64,000 bases of DNA, from contig NC_134026.1 in assembly GCF_964204645.1 (NCBI RefSeq), forward strand, positions 5,208,001 through 5,272,000. Direction: 5' to 3'. Under the pieces are notes generated by a model. It did no database searches, was not told the origin of the DNA, and saw only the letters and a list, made by a program, of their open reading frames with translations. Shown here one piece after another: positions 31,012 through 41,366 of the stretch. Source of the stretch: Tubulanus polymorphus (taxonomy: Eukaryota > Nemertea > Palaeonemertea > Tubulaniformes > Tubulanidae). Each line of letters starts with the position of its first letter. Within the stretch, counting starts at the first letter, position 1. The translations under genes were made by a program, and so were the position numbers.

Positions 31012-32415
31012 AATACTGATAGACCCATTTCCTGATGAAAACTGCAGAAGCCCAGATGAGAAGTTGAGGAGCCAGCAACAGATTAATCACTCAACGATGG
31101 ATTCTTCTACAATCGGTGGTTGATTTCTATAAAACATTTTATCAGGAGCAGCAGAGACAATAGTGAATCTTATAAACACTGATTCAAGCGACAAAGCTAA
31201 TGGATTATCTCATAAACACTGATTCAGGATAAACACTGTTATAAAAGCAGCAAAGACAATAGTGTATCTTATTAAGAGCAGCATAAATAATAGTGCATCT
31301 TATAAACACTGAGATCCAGGATCGGCAAAGACAATATCGGACTTCTGTAGTAAAGTATTGATTTTGTTACTTATCGTCTTTTTCAAACCAGTCTGATGGA
31401 TAATATAGTGTTTTCCAGGAAACTATTTGATAATAATTTATGCAATGTGAGAGTCTAATAAAAGCTAAGCTCCATTAATTCACGATTTTGGTATTCGATC
31501 CTTGGTCGATAGATAAGTCAAGTTAGGTTAGTCACTAGGAGTAAACGGTCGCGCCGAGTGCGTAGTTTGGATTCGTAGGTCTGTTGAGTTAACTCCTAAA
31601 CTGAGATACAGTTTCAACATGAATTGTGAGTTTAATCTTCAAACTTACCATAGCTAAACATAGTCAACTATGGTATTTGTCGGTGTAGATATCACATAGT
31701 TAGGAAACATAGAACATAACGTTTGACCCGTGTTAATGTACAAATATTAACTATTTGCTGAATTGTAGATGTACTAATTTGATGGCATTGATATTTTCGG
31801 AAGGCCCATGTAACCAATTTGAGAAATTTGAAGTGAATCGTAGATTTCGATTTTCACATTGACCTTTAAGCCTCCATCAATCTGTTTGATGATCATAGCC
31901 ACGTAATTGAAAACTAAAGCTTTATCTGAAAGGAGACCATTATTTACATTTGAGAGGTAAAGCTAGGCATAAAGTTATAGCTAGGACTAATTTTGAACGT
32001 TTTAACATTGTTTATAGCTGTTTGAACCTCTTTTATTGTAATGGGTAAATCCATCACGAGATGGCTCTCGTGAATAATCACTTAGCTTCAAATCGGGTGT
32101 ATAATGATTATTAAGGAGTGGCAGTGAATCGGTAGCGCTTTTTCAAAATGGGCCCAGAACTTTACAGTGAAAAAATGCCTGCAGTTGTAAATAGAGGAGT
32201 ATAAATAATACATAATTCAAAATACAAGTACATAAATTAATTCTAAAAAATAAAAAACCAATAAATAATAAATATAATAAACAACAATACAAACAAACAA
32301 TAAATTAATATTCTATTTACATGAAAAGGCATTTTTTCAATTATTTATCAACAAGGTTCTTCATTTATCGAACAACCTTCCCTAAGTATAGCGAAAACCC
32401 GAGATCTTTTCTGTT

Positions 32416-32529
32416 GTTATTCAAAGCATTCTATCAACTCAGTTGTAATGAATAAAACAAATAACAATAAACCTTAACTTAATCGAACACACTTAAAAAA
32501 AACTGATATGATAGAATGCTTTGAATAAC
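32416..32529. repeat. MITE-like inverted repeat, 21-bp perfect arms
   Basis: Arms 32416-32436 and 32509-32529 are perfect reverse complements (core TTCAAAGCATTCTATC). Similarity extends outward imperfectly (GATCTTTTCTGTTG versus GATCTTTCATCACA when reversed), giving an element of about 150 bp with an AT-rich middle. Confidence 0.8.
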
Positions 32530-33284
32530 TGTGATGAAAGATCGACCGTCCTTTCAACTAGCCGCGCTCAATCACTGCTGTGACTGTTTATTGTTATACT
32601 GGGGTAGACTCACTGTCTAAAATCTAGTAAATACTTTTTACTTTTTTAAAAGAATGTTAAACAGCTATAAACTTAACTTTTCAGTGGTTCATGAAATACT
32701 GATTTAATTAAGGACCTGTAGAAAATAGCAGCAGTTTCATGATAACTTTAGGATACAATGCTAATTGGTCAATTGTCCTAGCTTTGTTTTGATTATCGGT
32801 TTAACCGGGCCTGTAATATCTGGACAAGAAGAGTTTCTGATCTTGATATAGAGTTGTATTCATATCTACGATCAAATTGAATAATATAATTAAGTTACTG
32901 TAGCTTTGTCTGTTAAACCATATTTGTTTGAAGATACTCGATTTGAATTGTCACGAAGAAAAACCTTTATAATAGTTTGCCGGGTTTAATCTAAGGAATA
33001 AATGCCACTTGACCTTGGGGCAAGCATATATGTATTATCACTTGACCCTCAAAAATCAACCTGTCCTACATGAGCAGTGCGATTGTGACACATTCATCCC
33101 TTGCATCGAGTGGGCAACTTGTTCACTGTGGTGCTTTTCGATCAGTGGTTCATAAAATACTATTTTTTATTAAGGTCCTTATGGAAAAGGAGCAGTCTCC
33201 TGATAAATGAGGATATATGAAGTGTTAATTAGTAGATTGTGCCAGCTGTATTCAAATTGACAGGTGAACAATTTTATCTTGTTG

Positions 33285-34135
33285 ACATCCTCCCCCGGGC
33301 AGGGATTCGAACCTGATGGCATCGAGATTGCCACGGCACGAAACCCTGCTATAAAGCCTAGCGCACATCGACACTGCGATTGGAGACAACTAGTTGCCAG
33401 GCAGTTTTCGGCGCATGAGAGCAACTGGCTGGATACAATCAGTTGCTCGAATTTGTCGATGTGAGCGCGCTTACGACTGGTTAGCGTCCATCTATCTCCA
33501 GTTCCACCCAGTTGCTCATGTTCTACTTTTGAGCAACTAGTTGTACTCAGTTGCTCTCATATCCGTCGATGTGAGCGCTCCATAATCAACAACACATGGT
33601 TGTAACTGACTAAAACAAAGCTATTTGTCACGTGACTTGTGATGCCCTCAAGAATATTTGCTAAACCACATCTCAGTCGCTGTCGAAGTGTGCGCTATGG
33701 ACCTAGCGACCGGCATGAGCCACGCAGTTGCTGGGGTTTACTAAGTTTTCGATGTGTAATCGAAATGCCCGATATGTGTGATGCCCGATATATAAAGTAC
33801 TCGCTCACTAGCAACTAGTTGTCTCCAGTCGCTTTGTCGATGTGCGCTAGGCTTAATCGACCGTGTGCGCAGATACATGCGCAGTTCAGATGATGTGATT
33901 TTTAGCCAATCAGAAATCCCGTTTGATTTTAGCCCGGGTTTTCCCATTTATAGTTCTTCCTTGAAATTTGCCTCAACGATTATACAACGAGCAATCTGAT
34001 TGGTGCCGCCAGTTTTCGTTCGGAAAGCTGCGCATGTACCTGCGCACCCGGTCTACTGATGCGCAGGGGTTCGTGTCGTGGCTGAGTGTAGCGATGCCAT
34101 CAGGTTCGAGTCCCTGCAGAGGGAGGATATCTTGT
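33285..34135. mobile_element. Inverted-repeat element with tRNA-like (A/B-box) ends, containing a nested second element
   Basis: Both outer ends carry the same tRNA-like segment in opposite orientation. On the right, GTGGCTGAGTGTAG (A-box-like) and GGTTCGAGTCC (B-box) lie at about 34077-34115; on the left the complement of GGTTCGAATCC is at about 33303. Inside, a second pair of arms (GCCTAGCGCACATCGACA at about 33357 and its complement at about 33836-33853) delimits a nested element of about 500 bp. That element has several internal GTCGATGTGAGCGC copies (33457, 33566). A third, diverged member lies at 60305-60630 and a fragment at 47560-47640. Confidence 0.65.
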
Positions 34136-35375
34136 TGATTGCATATAAGAGGATACCTCTAAAATACTTTGTATTAAATGTAACATGTGAGAAAATAACC
34201 AATTTGATCATGTCTGAGCAAAGGTGGCAAAACTCTAGTTGTTTTTTAAATAAAGCTGATGAAAATTAAATCAAAGACTGTTTAGTTAATCATAAGCTTT
34301 CCAGTTTGAATTTATGTTTTTATCTCTGGTTTTAATGTTTTTATATTTTATATTGGAGACGTTTTTAAATACAGGTCATGTTTTTGTAAATGACTGAGGC
34401 ACTTCCTCGAGTACATAAATACCTGTCATTTAGGTATAATTATTGTTGTGGGGATAAAACGACATGTTCATGTCAATCGTTCATAAAACACTATTATTAT
34501 TAAGGCCCTAATCGAATATTGTTGAGCTTTTTCTTGATAATTGAGATGTCATTTGAAAAGTTGACATGATAGGTTCATATTTCATGAAATATAACAAAGT
34601 GTCGGTTATATTGACCTCATGAATTGTCAAATTCATAGTCTTATGACTTTCAGACTAGTCCAATTTTCGGTGTTTTATGGATCAAAGTTTACAATTCTTT
34701 GTGTATTTTTGTTATTTTCCTATTGATGCAAATTGTATAAATCAGCTCTGTATTGGAAATGTATCATATATAAAGACTTATAAATACCTTACATGCAACT
34801 TTTGTGGTTTTAAAGTTAGTACAATTTCATACATAGTACATTTTTAATAGAAATAAAATTACTATTAAAATTTGAGAAAATAAGCTAAAAGTTAATAATT
34901 TGGTATGTAAAATAAAATGATGTAAAAATGTAAATCAGATTGATTGCTTTATCCTACGCTTTCCAGAGTATTTGGCCAGGGTTATCTCTTGTTTTAGTGC
35001 GGGGGCCATGGACAGTTGAGTCCATGGTTGGGCCATAGACTTTAATGTTTTAGAGTCAATGTTTGGACCACTATAAACTCTCGTTTATAATTTATACGAC
35101 TATGGTGGTTGGACTAGTTGTTTTTGAAAGTCCACGTGTTTGAGGAGCTTACATTATAATTCCTCGAGCACTCCTGGCATTTTGTATGATTGTTGTAAGA
35201 GAATAAATATGATTGATTTTGAAATTTGTTTAGTTTAATATAGCAACTCCTGGATAAAGGCCTAAATCGATTTAAGATAAACTGAATTAGTGAAGAAATT
35301 AAATCGATTTAAGTGTTAAACCTTTTTATGAAACAGGGCGGTGGGCATTGCTGTTGTCCAATCAGTTTCACCTAG

Positions 35376-35404
35376 GAGCAATTATCTAACTTAGATAATT
35401 GCTC
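35376..35404. repeat. 29-nt near-perfect palindrome
   Basis: GAGCAATTATCTAA - C - TTAGATAATTGCTC, 14-bp arms around one base. Confidence 0.9.
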
Positions 35405-35562
35405 GTAGGTTTCACCCAGGGGTCCCAATGGAGATGTAGTTAGTGTAAAAAAGATAATCTGTATACGACCTTGCACATTACTGGGCCTGTTGAAAGTTTG
35501 TTGACAGAAAAAGTCGCACCATTCGAATTTTATACGAAATAATCTACTAAAACGAAACCAAC

Positions 35563-35603
35563 CACAACGTTTCGACTGTTGACTAACAGTCATCATCAGG
35601 TGG
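35563..35603 (-). repeat. Hairpin with CTGATGA…GAAAC, Penelope/hammerhead-like
   Basis: On the minus strand CCTGATGAT, then GACTGTT-AGTC-AACAGTC (7-bp stem), then GAAACGTTG. The order CUGAUGA-stem-GAAAC resembles a hammerhead core as found in Penelope-like elements. However, an extra T sits before the stem, and the flanks (CCAC/GTGG) would pair with each other instead of forming separate stems I and III. Likely a piece of a dispersed repeat. Confidence 0.4.
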
Positions 35604-36189
35604 AATGACCAGAAAACGGAAGTTACGTAGCATATAAACTGACTGGACATAAACAAAAGCAATGTGTCAGAATAAATGTTAACAGAACAAGTGACAAATG
35701 AAAACAACCAGGGGTACCGGTACCGTAGAAAACACAAAATATGAACAGTCTAGGATGAATACAAATTATGTAATGGGGGGGGGGGGGAGTAGAAGAGGAC
35801 GGAGAAAGCAGTGTGACACAGTGACATTAACCAAAATCTAGTAGAGATCGTGTTGATGATATCTCCAGATTATAATTTATTATGTGGCCGGAGATGGCAG
35901 ATAAGTTGGATTTCGAAAGTTTTACAAATAAGAGCTGATTCTACTATGTGTCTTATGGATGTCTTTACTCCACCCGGACTTGGGGTCATTTAAAACTAGC
36001 CAGGGTTCAAAGGAAAGCGGCTCCAATGATGTGTGATGGATCCTTAGGTCTGGAGTCCTTGACAAGTTGAATGACAGAAAACAACAGCAGAGACAATAGA
36101 ATCGGGATCCTAATGCTGACTGGGTAGGTCAGGCCCTTCAGAAAACTATCACACACTGGCCTATAATATATCTGAAATAACTCCGGGAT

Positions 36190-36305
36190 AATTCGTAAAT
36201 CATAAGTCGTAACGTATTGATGGAAATGTATTAGTAACTCGTAAAACGTAAGTCGTAATTTGTAAATATAAATCGTAACTCGTATAGCCCTTGAGGAATT
36301 CCATA
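36190..36305 (-). repeat. TTACG-rich dispersed repeat, reverse copy
   Basis: Ends with AGCCCTTGAGGAATTCCATA at 36284-36303, the reverse of the unit start at about 17999; the body has GTAAAACGTAAGTCGTAA. It shares with the 18120 copy the distal segment around TAATACATTTCC. Confidence 0.85.
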
Positions 36306-37210
36306 TGAATGTCAATACTTTCAATTTTAATAAATAAATCTTTTATTAATTGCAAAATATACACAGCATCTTAATTTCTTTAGAAAGGAGTATTTGTTCG
36401 AAGACATAAAATCGTTATAAATATCAAGGAGTTGCGATAAAAGATTTTAAACTAAGTACGGCTCAGAGAGACACTCAACTGAAGTTTTCCAATCTCTTGA
36501 CAAACTCCACACTTAAAAATAAATATTTCTTTTGAATATTGAAAATTATATCTAATTACATGAAGTAAAGTGACAAGAAACGTACTGTTACTTGCTATCG
36601 ATTTCTAGGTGAAATGAATGGAAAAAAAATTAATGAAAAACCCTCATTCCAAATAATATACATACGACCAAAAAAGTTCTTGAAAATCAGTTTTCAGCTG
36701 CTGTTCGATGTTATGATTTTTTAATGAAAAGATACTTCACGCTACATGTTGTATCATAGCTGTGGAAGAAGGTATCGTCCTACTCGCCGGTAATTGGGAT
36801 TTTAACACTGATCTGGATGGACATAATTCACACTCTATTCTGTCTTTAGTCAATAAGATGTTAAAACCAGACTTCTAATAAACTGAATGATCAGAATTAG
36901 AATACATGATTTGGTCCCAAATTACGCTGATTCAGTAGGCTTTAATGAACTTATTCCTAGTTGCATCCGGGCAGTGAAACAGACCTAACTATGGCAACGT
37001 ACGATCAATCTTTACCAGCATAAACTTGTGGCCACTATAAAAATTTGTATACCTGAATTCACTTGGTAAGTGTGCTAGGCTTTGACAGTTAACAATTCAA
37101 AGCTGCTGAACTTATATGGGTAATATAATTGGTTAGTTGATGTTGGTTGATTCACCCTGAACAAGTAACCTGTTGTCACAGATGTTTCTCATTGGATGGA
37201 TTGTTTTTTT

Positions 37211-40200
37211 TTAAAGAGTTGCTTCACAGAGTTTCTGTAACACGGACGAAGCTTGTTTGATTTCAGCATCAGTTATATCACAATTGACAGCAATTCGAAT
37301 ACTGAAACGAAATACAAACGAATTCAACAACACACATCATCAGTGGTATAATCGATTAAGATTTTTGCGCTGAGGGGTCATTCATTTATTACGTACGCAT
37401 TAGGGGAGGGGGAGGGGTCAGTGCAATTGCGTACTGTAAAGCTTAATGTATATGAAAAAATGGCCGATTTTGCGTACAGAGGGGGAGGGGGGTTGAAAAA
37501 TTCAAATTTTATGCGTACGTAATAAATGAATGATCCCTGACAGAATACTGTAGTGTAAGCACTAATTGACGTCGAAATGACCAATAAATGAACTCAAAAT
37601 ATTGGTCATAGATCGAAACTACCGGTAACATATCCCGAATAGAATATCAACCTACTATGTCAAGTAGAATTCATTGAACGATATCGGTCAACATACCTCG
37701 GTGGAGGAAGAAAGATCTCATCTTTCTCCAAATATCTGGCAATAGTTAAAGCAATTCCATCATCCCGAGCCTGGAGGAATACAAAACGTTATCATAGAAT
37801 ACTGTGTATTATGTATAGCGGAACATCGTTTAACCAAACTTCACAGGACCAAAGAGTACAAACCTTGTCAACTATTGTTTGGAGCAAGGATTGGTCATGA
37901 ATTCGATCACCAGATGGGGCAGCCAGTCGCAGATGGAATATAGCGGACAACATTTGTTGGCTAATTTTCAGCCCCTGCAATCTATAATACATGAAAGATG
38001 AAATAAAACATTTTCACGTGAGGGTTAAAACAGACCTTTTCTCGAACTCACTTGGAAAATTCGTTGTGGACCTTTTCGCACATAGTTCTCAATCGTTTTA
38101 AGCGATTCGGCTCATTTTCCATAATCTTCAAAGCAGCTGATGCAGCTGCGGCAAGCATGGGCGGCAGTGAAGCTGAGAAGCAGTAACCGAGACCGGATAA
38201 TCTCTAGAATATAAACACGTTCGAAGATACATCAAGTCAGTTTGCATTAATCAATAATTAATTCTCATGGATTATGTCGAGGTTCAGCTTACCTGATGAT
38301 CGACGACGTATTTGGTGCCTAAACACACCCCTCCTACTGATCCTATGGAATTTTCTAACGATGCTGTGATGAGATCGATATCACTAACCTAAAATCATAG
38401 AAGAAAATGAGGAAATTTTGTTACCATCCCGATGCTTACAGTAGTTTATAACAATATTTTGTCAATGGTAAATGATGATTTCTGTAAATGGCTCAAAATA
38501 AAAAAAACTTACTGGAATGTTAAAGTGTTCAGTGACTCCTCTTCCGTGGTCTCCCAGTACCCCGAACGACATAGTTTCATCAATAAATAATCTCACTTTG
38601 TATTTATATTTCAACTCAACCTTAAAGAACGCAAAATAACTATGGTATCCTTACTCAGTCACAAGATTTTCATATTCGTTCATAAGGGATCATTCATTCA
38701 TTATGTACGCATAAAATTTGAATTTTTCTGTTCAACCCCTCTCCCCTGTACGCAAAATCGGCCAATTACTTCATATACATTAAGCATTACAGTACGCGAT
38801 TGCACTGACCCCTCCCCTCATGCATACGTAATAAATGAATGACCCCTTACTCAGTCCTCAATAGATTTATCTTCAAATCATTTCTTTACTTACTAGTTTG
38901 GATAATGGGCAGATATCACCATAATTCATATATAGTCCTTCAACCACAAGAAATCGACGGATCGTTTTAGCTTTTTTTACATCCTAGCATAATAAACAAA
39001 TCACAAAAACCGGTAAGCATAGCGATATATTACACTGATGGGTACTAATAAAATCTAGTTTAACCTTTTTATCAATTTCTTGTTGTTTTACTAATAGATC
39101 CTCTAAATCGTCCATGTCGTTGTGTTTGAAATATTTCAGTTGACTTCTCGACGCTTGCAAACCTTTTTGTATGGCAAAACAAACCCCTTCATCACTGAAA
39201 TGTCAAAACAAACATTTATTCAATGAAACATTGGTGATCTTGCATAACTACTGTATTAAATAGCTGTTTGGAAGACTGAGTTAGAGATGGTTTCTAGTAT
39301 CATATGTATACATTTAGGGAAGTTAAACACAAACAATACTGTTAATAGTTCATCAAAGGTTACGATTGACATGATTGTATCTATTGAAAGGAAAATAAGT
39401 CAGGATTTTTGATAGGTGGGGCTTTAACCGAAACTAACCAGAAAATGATATCACCACGTTTTGAGTAAGACGGAATGGCGCTGGCGATAGTAGCAAAATT
39501 ATAAGCATATAATGCTGCTTCTTCTACATTCATAAACTTAGCGATTTGTTCTTCCAACTTGAGGTGCACATCTATTAAAATACAAAAAAATTCAGTAACT
39601 AGTTATTCGATAATTAGAAATCAGAAATTTTCCTTGGACAGTTATAGTTAAACAGAGGATTTTTGGTCTATATTTCATCTGACAATTTGATTATCAGAGG
39701 CCAATATGATACAGGTGTGTCCAGATAAACTCAGTGAAACTGGGCTCAGGATTCTAGAATCCAACTTACCAACTGTTCCATAAAAGCCTCTCGGTCCACA
39801 AGATCCTACACCATACTTCATCACGCTTTTTACGGCAACTTCCTGAATCAAAATGAAATATCAAAGGATTACGCAATAGGTAGTCATTAGAAATATATCA
39901 GGCAGTTATTTCTCATTCTAGTTCTTATCTCACACTTACCTCAATCTCGGGAGAACCAATGAGATTTAGGAAATTCAACGAGGCCATATTCAAACATCGT
40001 TTGCCATTGACAACTACATATTTACCAACTTTCCTGTAATTGATAGAAAGAAATTCATGGATCATAATGAAAAATGATGCAGTATAATTGATGGGGACAA
40101 ACTGGTGCTTACCCAGACACAACAACATTTTCAAGCGCTTGAAGACCTGGACATTCGGGTGGTGTGTAAGGTACAAGTGGATCTGGTGTCCATTCAGCAA

Positions 40201-40865
40201 CAAGTTCCTCTTTTTCCTTCAATAACAAGATTTCTTATAACTCAAAATCACACAGAAGATTAATCTCATTTTTCATATGAATCGAAATCCCAATTACACT
40301 AGTCTAATAGACTGAAAATGATTCAAGTTTACCTGTGCAGTAAGCGCGATATGTTCCAGGGGATTATAACTTTTAGCAAAGAAAACCAATCTGATTATCC
40401 AAACTATGAGCAAGACCTCGAAAATCAAGTGATAGCTCGGCGCCTGAAAAAATGTACAAAAAAAGGCCAAAATAAGACAGCGTAATTACCTATGAAATAA
40501 GCATGGCAATAAATCTATTATCATAGCAATGAAATCTTATCGTTTCAGTGGTTTTAGTAGTTATAATATAATCAGTAATTTCAGACATATGGCCATATTG
40601 GTTCATTGCAGATCTTTTGCCAAATAAGTAATAGTATATGGTATTACAGCCTTGACTCCTGCTAGTCAAGCATCTAGCCGCTGTTTCTCAAATCACGGGG
40701 ACCGTAACAACGTTGTATGATTGGTGCAAATTAAATACCGTATTAAAATTACGCTCAGCTTGAATTGAATGTTACTTGCAGTTTAAAAAGATGACTTACA
40801 TGTACGAAACCCTGAAAGAGTTCATAGAAACTCCAAGTGGCTGGCACAAATGGTGAGGTGGACAT
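37211..40865 (-). CDS. SPTLC1: Serine palmitoyltransferase long-chain base subunit 1
   Basis: Fourteen exons (minus): 40800-40865, 40333-40443, 40113-40216, 39940-40033, 39770-39842, 39439-39571, 39065-39194, 38894-38983, 38513-38620, 38293-38388, 38052-38203, 37864-37981, 37697-37770, 37211-37301; 1440 nt, 479 aa (human 473). It is the non-catalytic partner of SPTLC2 in the ER complex that condenses serine with palmitoyl-CoA, the first step of sphingolipid synthesis. The N-terminal membrane helix is present ([15 protein letters not shown]). Key blocks are [15 protein letters not shown] (with the cysteine equivalent to human Cys133), [58 protein letters not shown] and [18 protein letters not shown]. 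As expected of SPTLC1, no PLP lysine is seen. The exon 7 donor (GTTAAA) is weak. Two MITE copies sit in introns. Human-like length and no damage. Confidence 0.97.
37374..37539. mobile_element. MITE in the last SPTLC1 intron
   Basis: Terminal inverted repeats of about 27 bp, GGGTCATTCATTTATTACGT at the left and its complement with GATCCC at the right. The middle is GGGGAGGGGGAGGGGTCAG. No coding capacity. Confidence 0.85.
38683..38849. mobile_element. Second copy of the same MITE, opposite orientation
   Basis: Reverse complement of the 37374-37539 element with scattered changes (TAAGGGATCATTCATTCATT at the left, AATGACCCCTTA at the right). It fills most of the 273-bp intron between SPTLC1 exons 8 and 9. 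Confidence 0.85.
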
Positions 40866-41366
40866 ACTACTACTGCAAAATGACAAGCATATAATTTTTC
40901 TAAGATCACCATCTTTTTAAATTTTTGACTAAATTTACAAACAAGTGCACTTTTTGCCACTGTTCTTGACTTGTTTAAAATCAAATGTTTGTTGTCAACA
41001 AACAAAAATGCCAGATTAGAAAGGCCTTTTTAAGTCAAAACTTAATGTTTCCGGTCATGGGAACCCGTAACAAACAGATTTTCACCTCTAAATTCAGGGT
41101 CGGGAAAGGGGGAAATTTCAACAGTTTACTAGGGAGATTGTTTTAGATGGAATTTCTCGGAATTTCGTTTCTTTCGATTAAATAACAATTTCCGGGTTTA
41201 TATAATTACGCGAAGTACCGCCTATCGGATCCCCCAGTGGTTGCGACACTAAACGCCGGAGAAATTCCATAATCCAGCCCATTTCTGAAAAAACCGGCGT
41301 TTCAAGATATCCTATAGCCGGTTCCGGTTCAGTGCGCCGGTCATGTGCATCATGTGACTGCTCAAA
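40866..41366. promoter_or_regulatory. Divergent promoter interval between SPTLC1 and the M17 aminopeptidase
   Basis: 501 bp between two opposite start codons, locally richer in CpG (41210-41350) than the surroundings. Shared regulation is inference. Confidence 0.5.

Larger units (their letters stand above)
31012..37210. other. Gene-poor interval rich in small repeats
   Basis: No recognisable gene in about 6 kb. 31140-31330 holds loosely repeated ATAAACACTGA / AGCAGCAAAGACAATAG segments. 32210-32320 is an A-rich ATAAATAA tract. A G13 run lies at about 35775-35787. The listed inverted repeats (32416, 33285, 35376, 35563, 36190) account for the rest of the visible structure. The open frame 35372-35737 (minus) runs across repeat sequence and is not credible. 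Confidence 0.5.

Noticed and set aside
34070-34125. A tRNA gene at the right end of the 33285 element
   Set aside because: A- and B-box-like words are present but no cloverleaf acceptor or anticodon arms can be formed; it is a tRNA-derived repeat end.
35372-35737. 121-aa minus-strand frame
   Set aside because: It crosses a palindrome and a dispersed hairpin repeat; no domain-like features.
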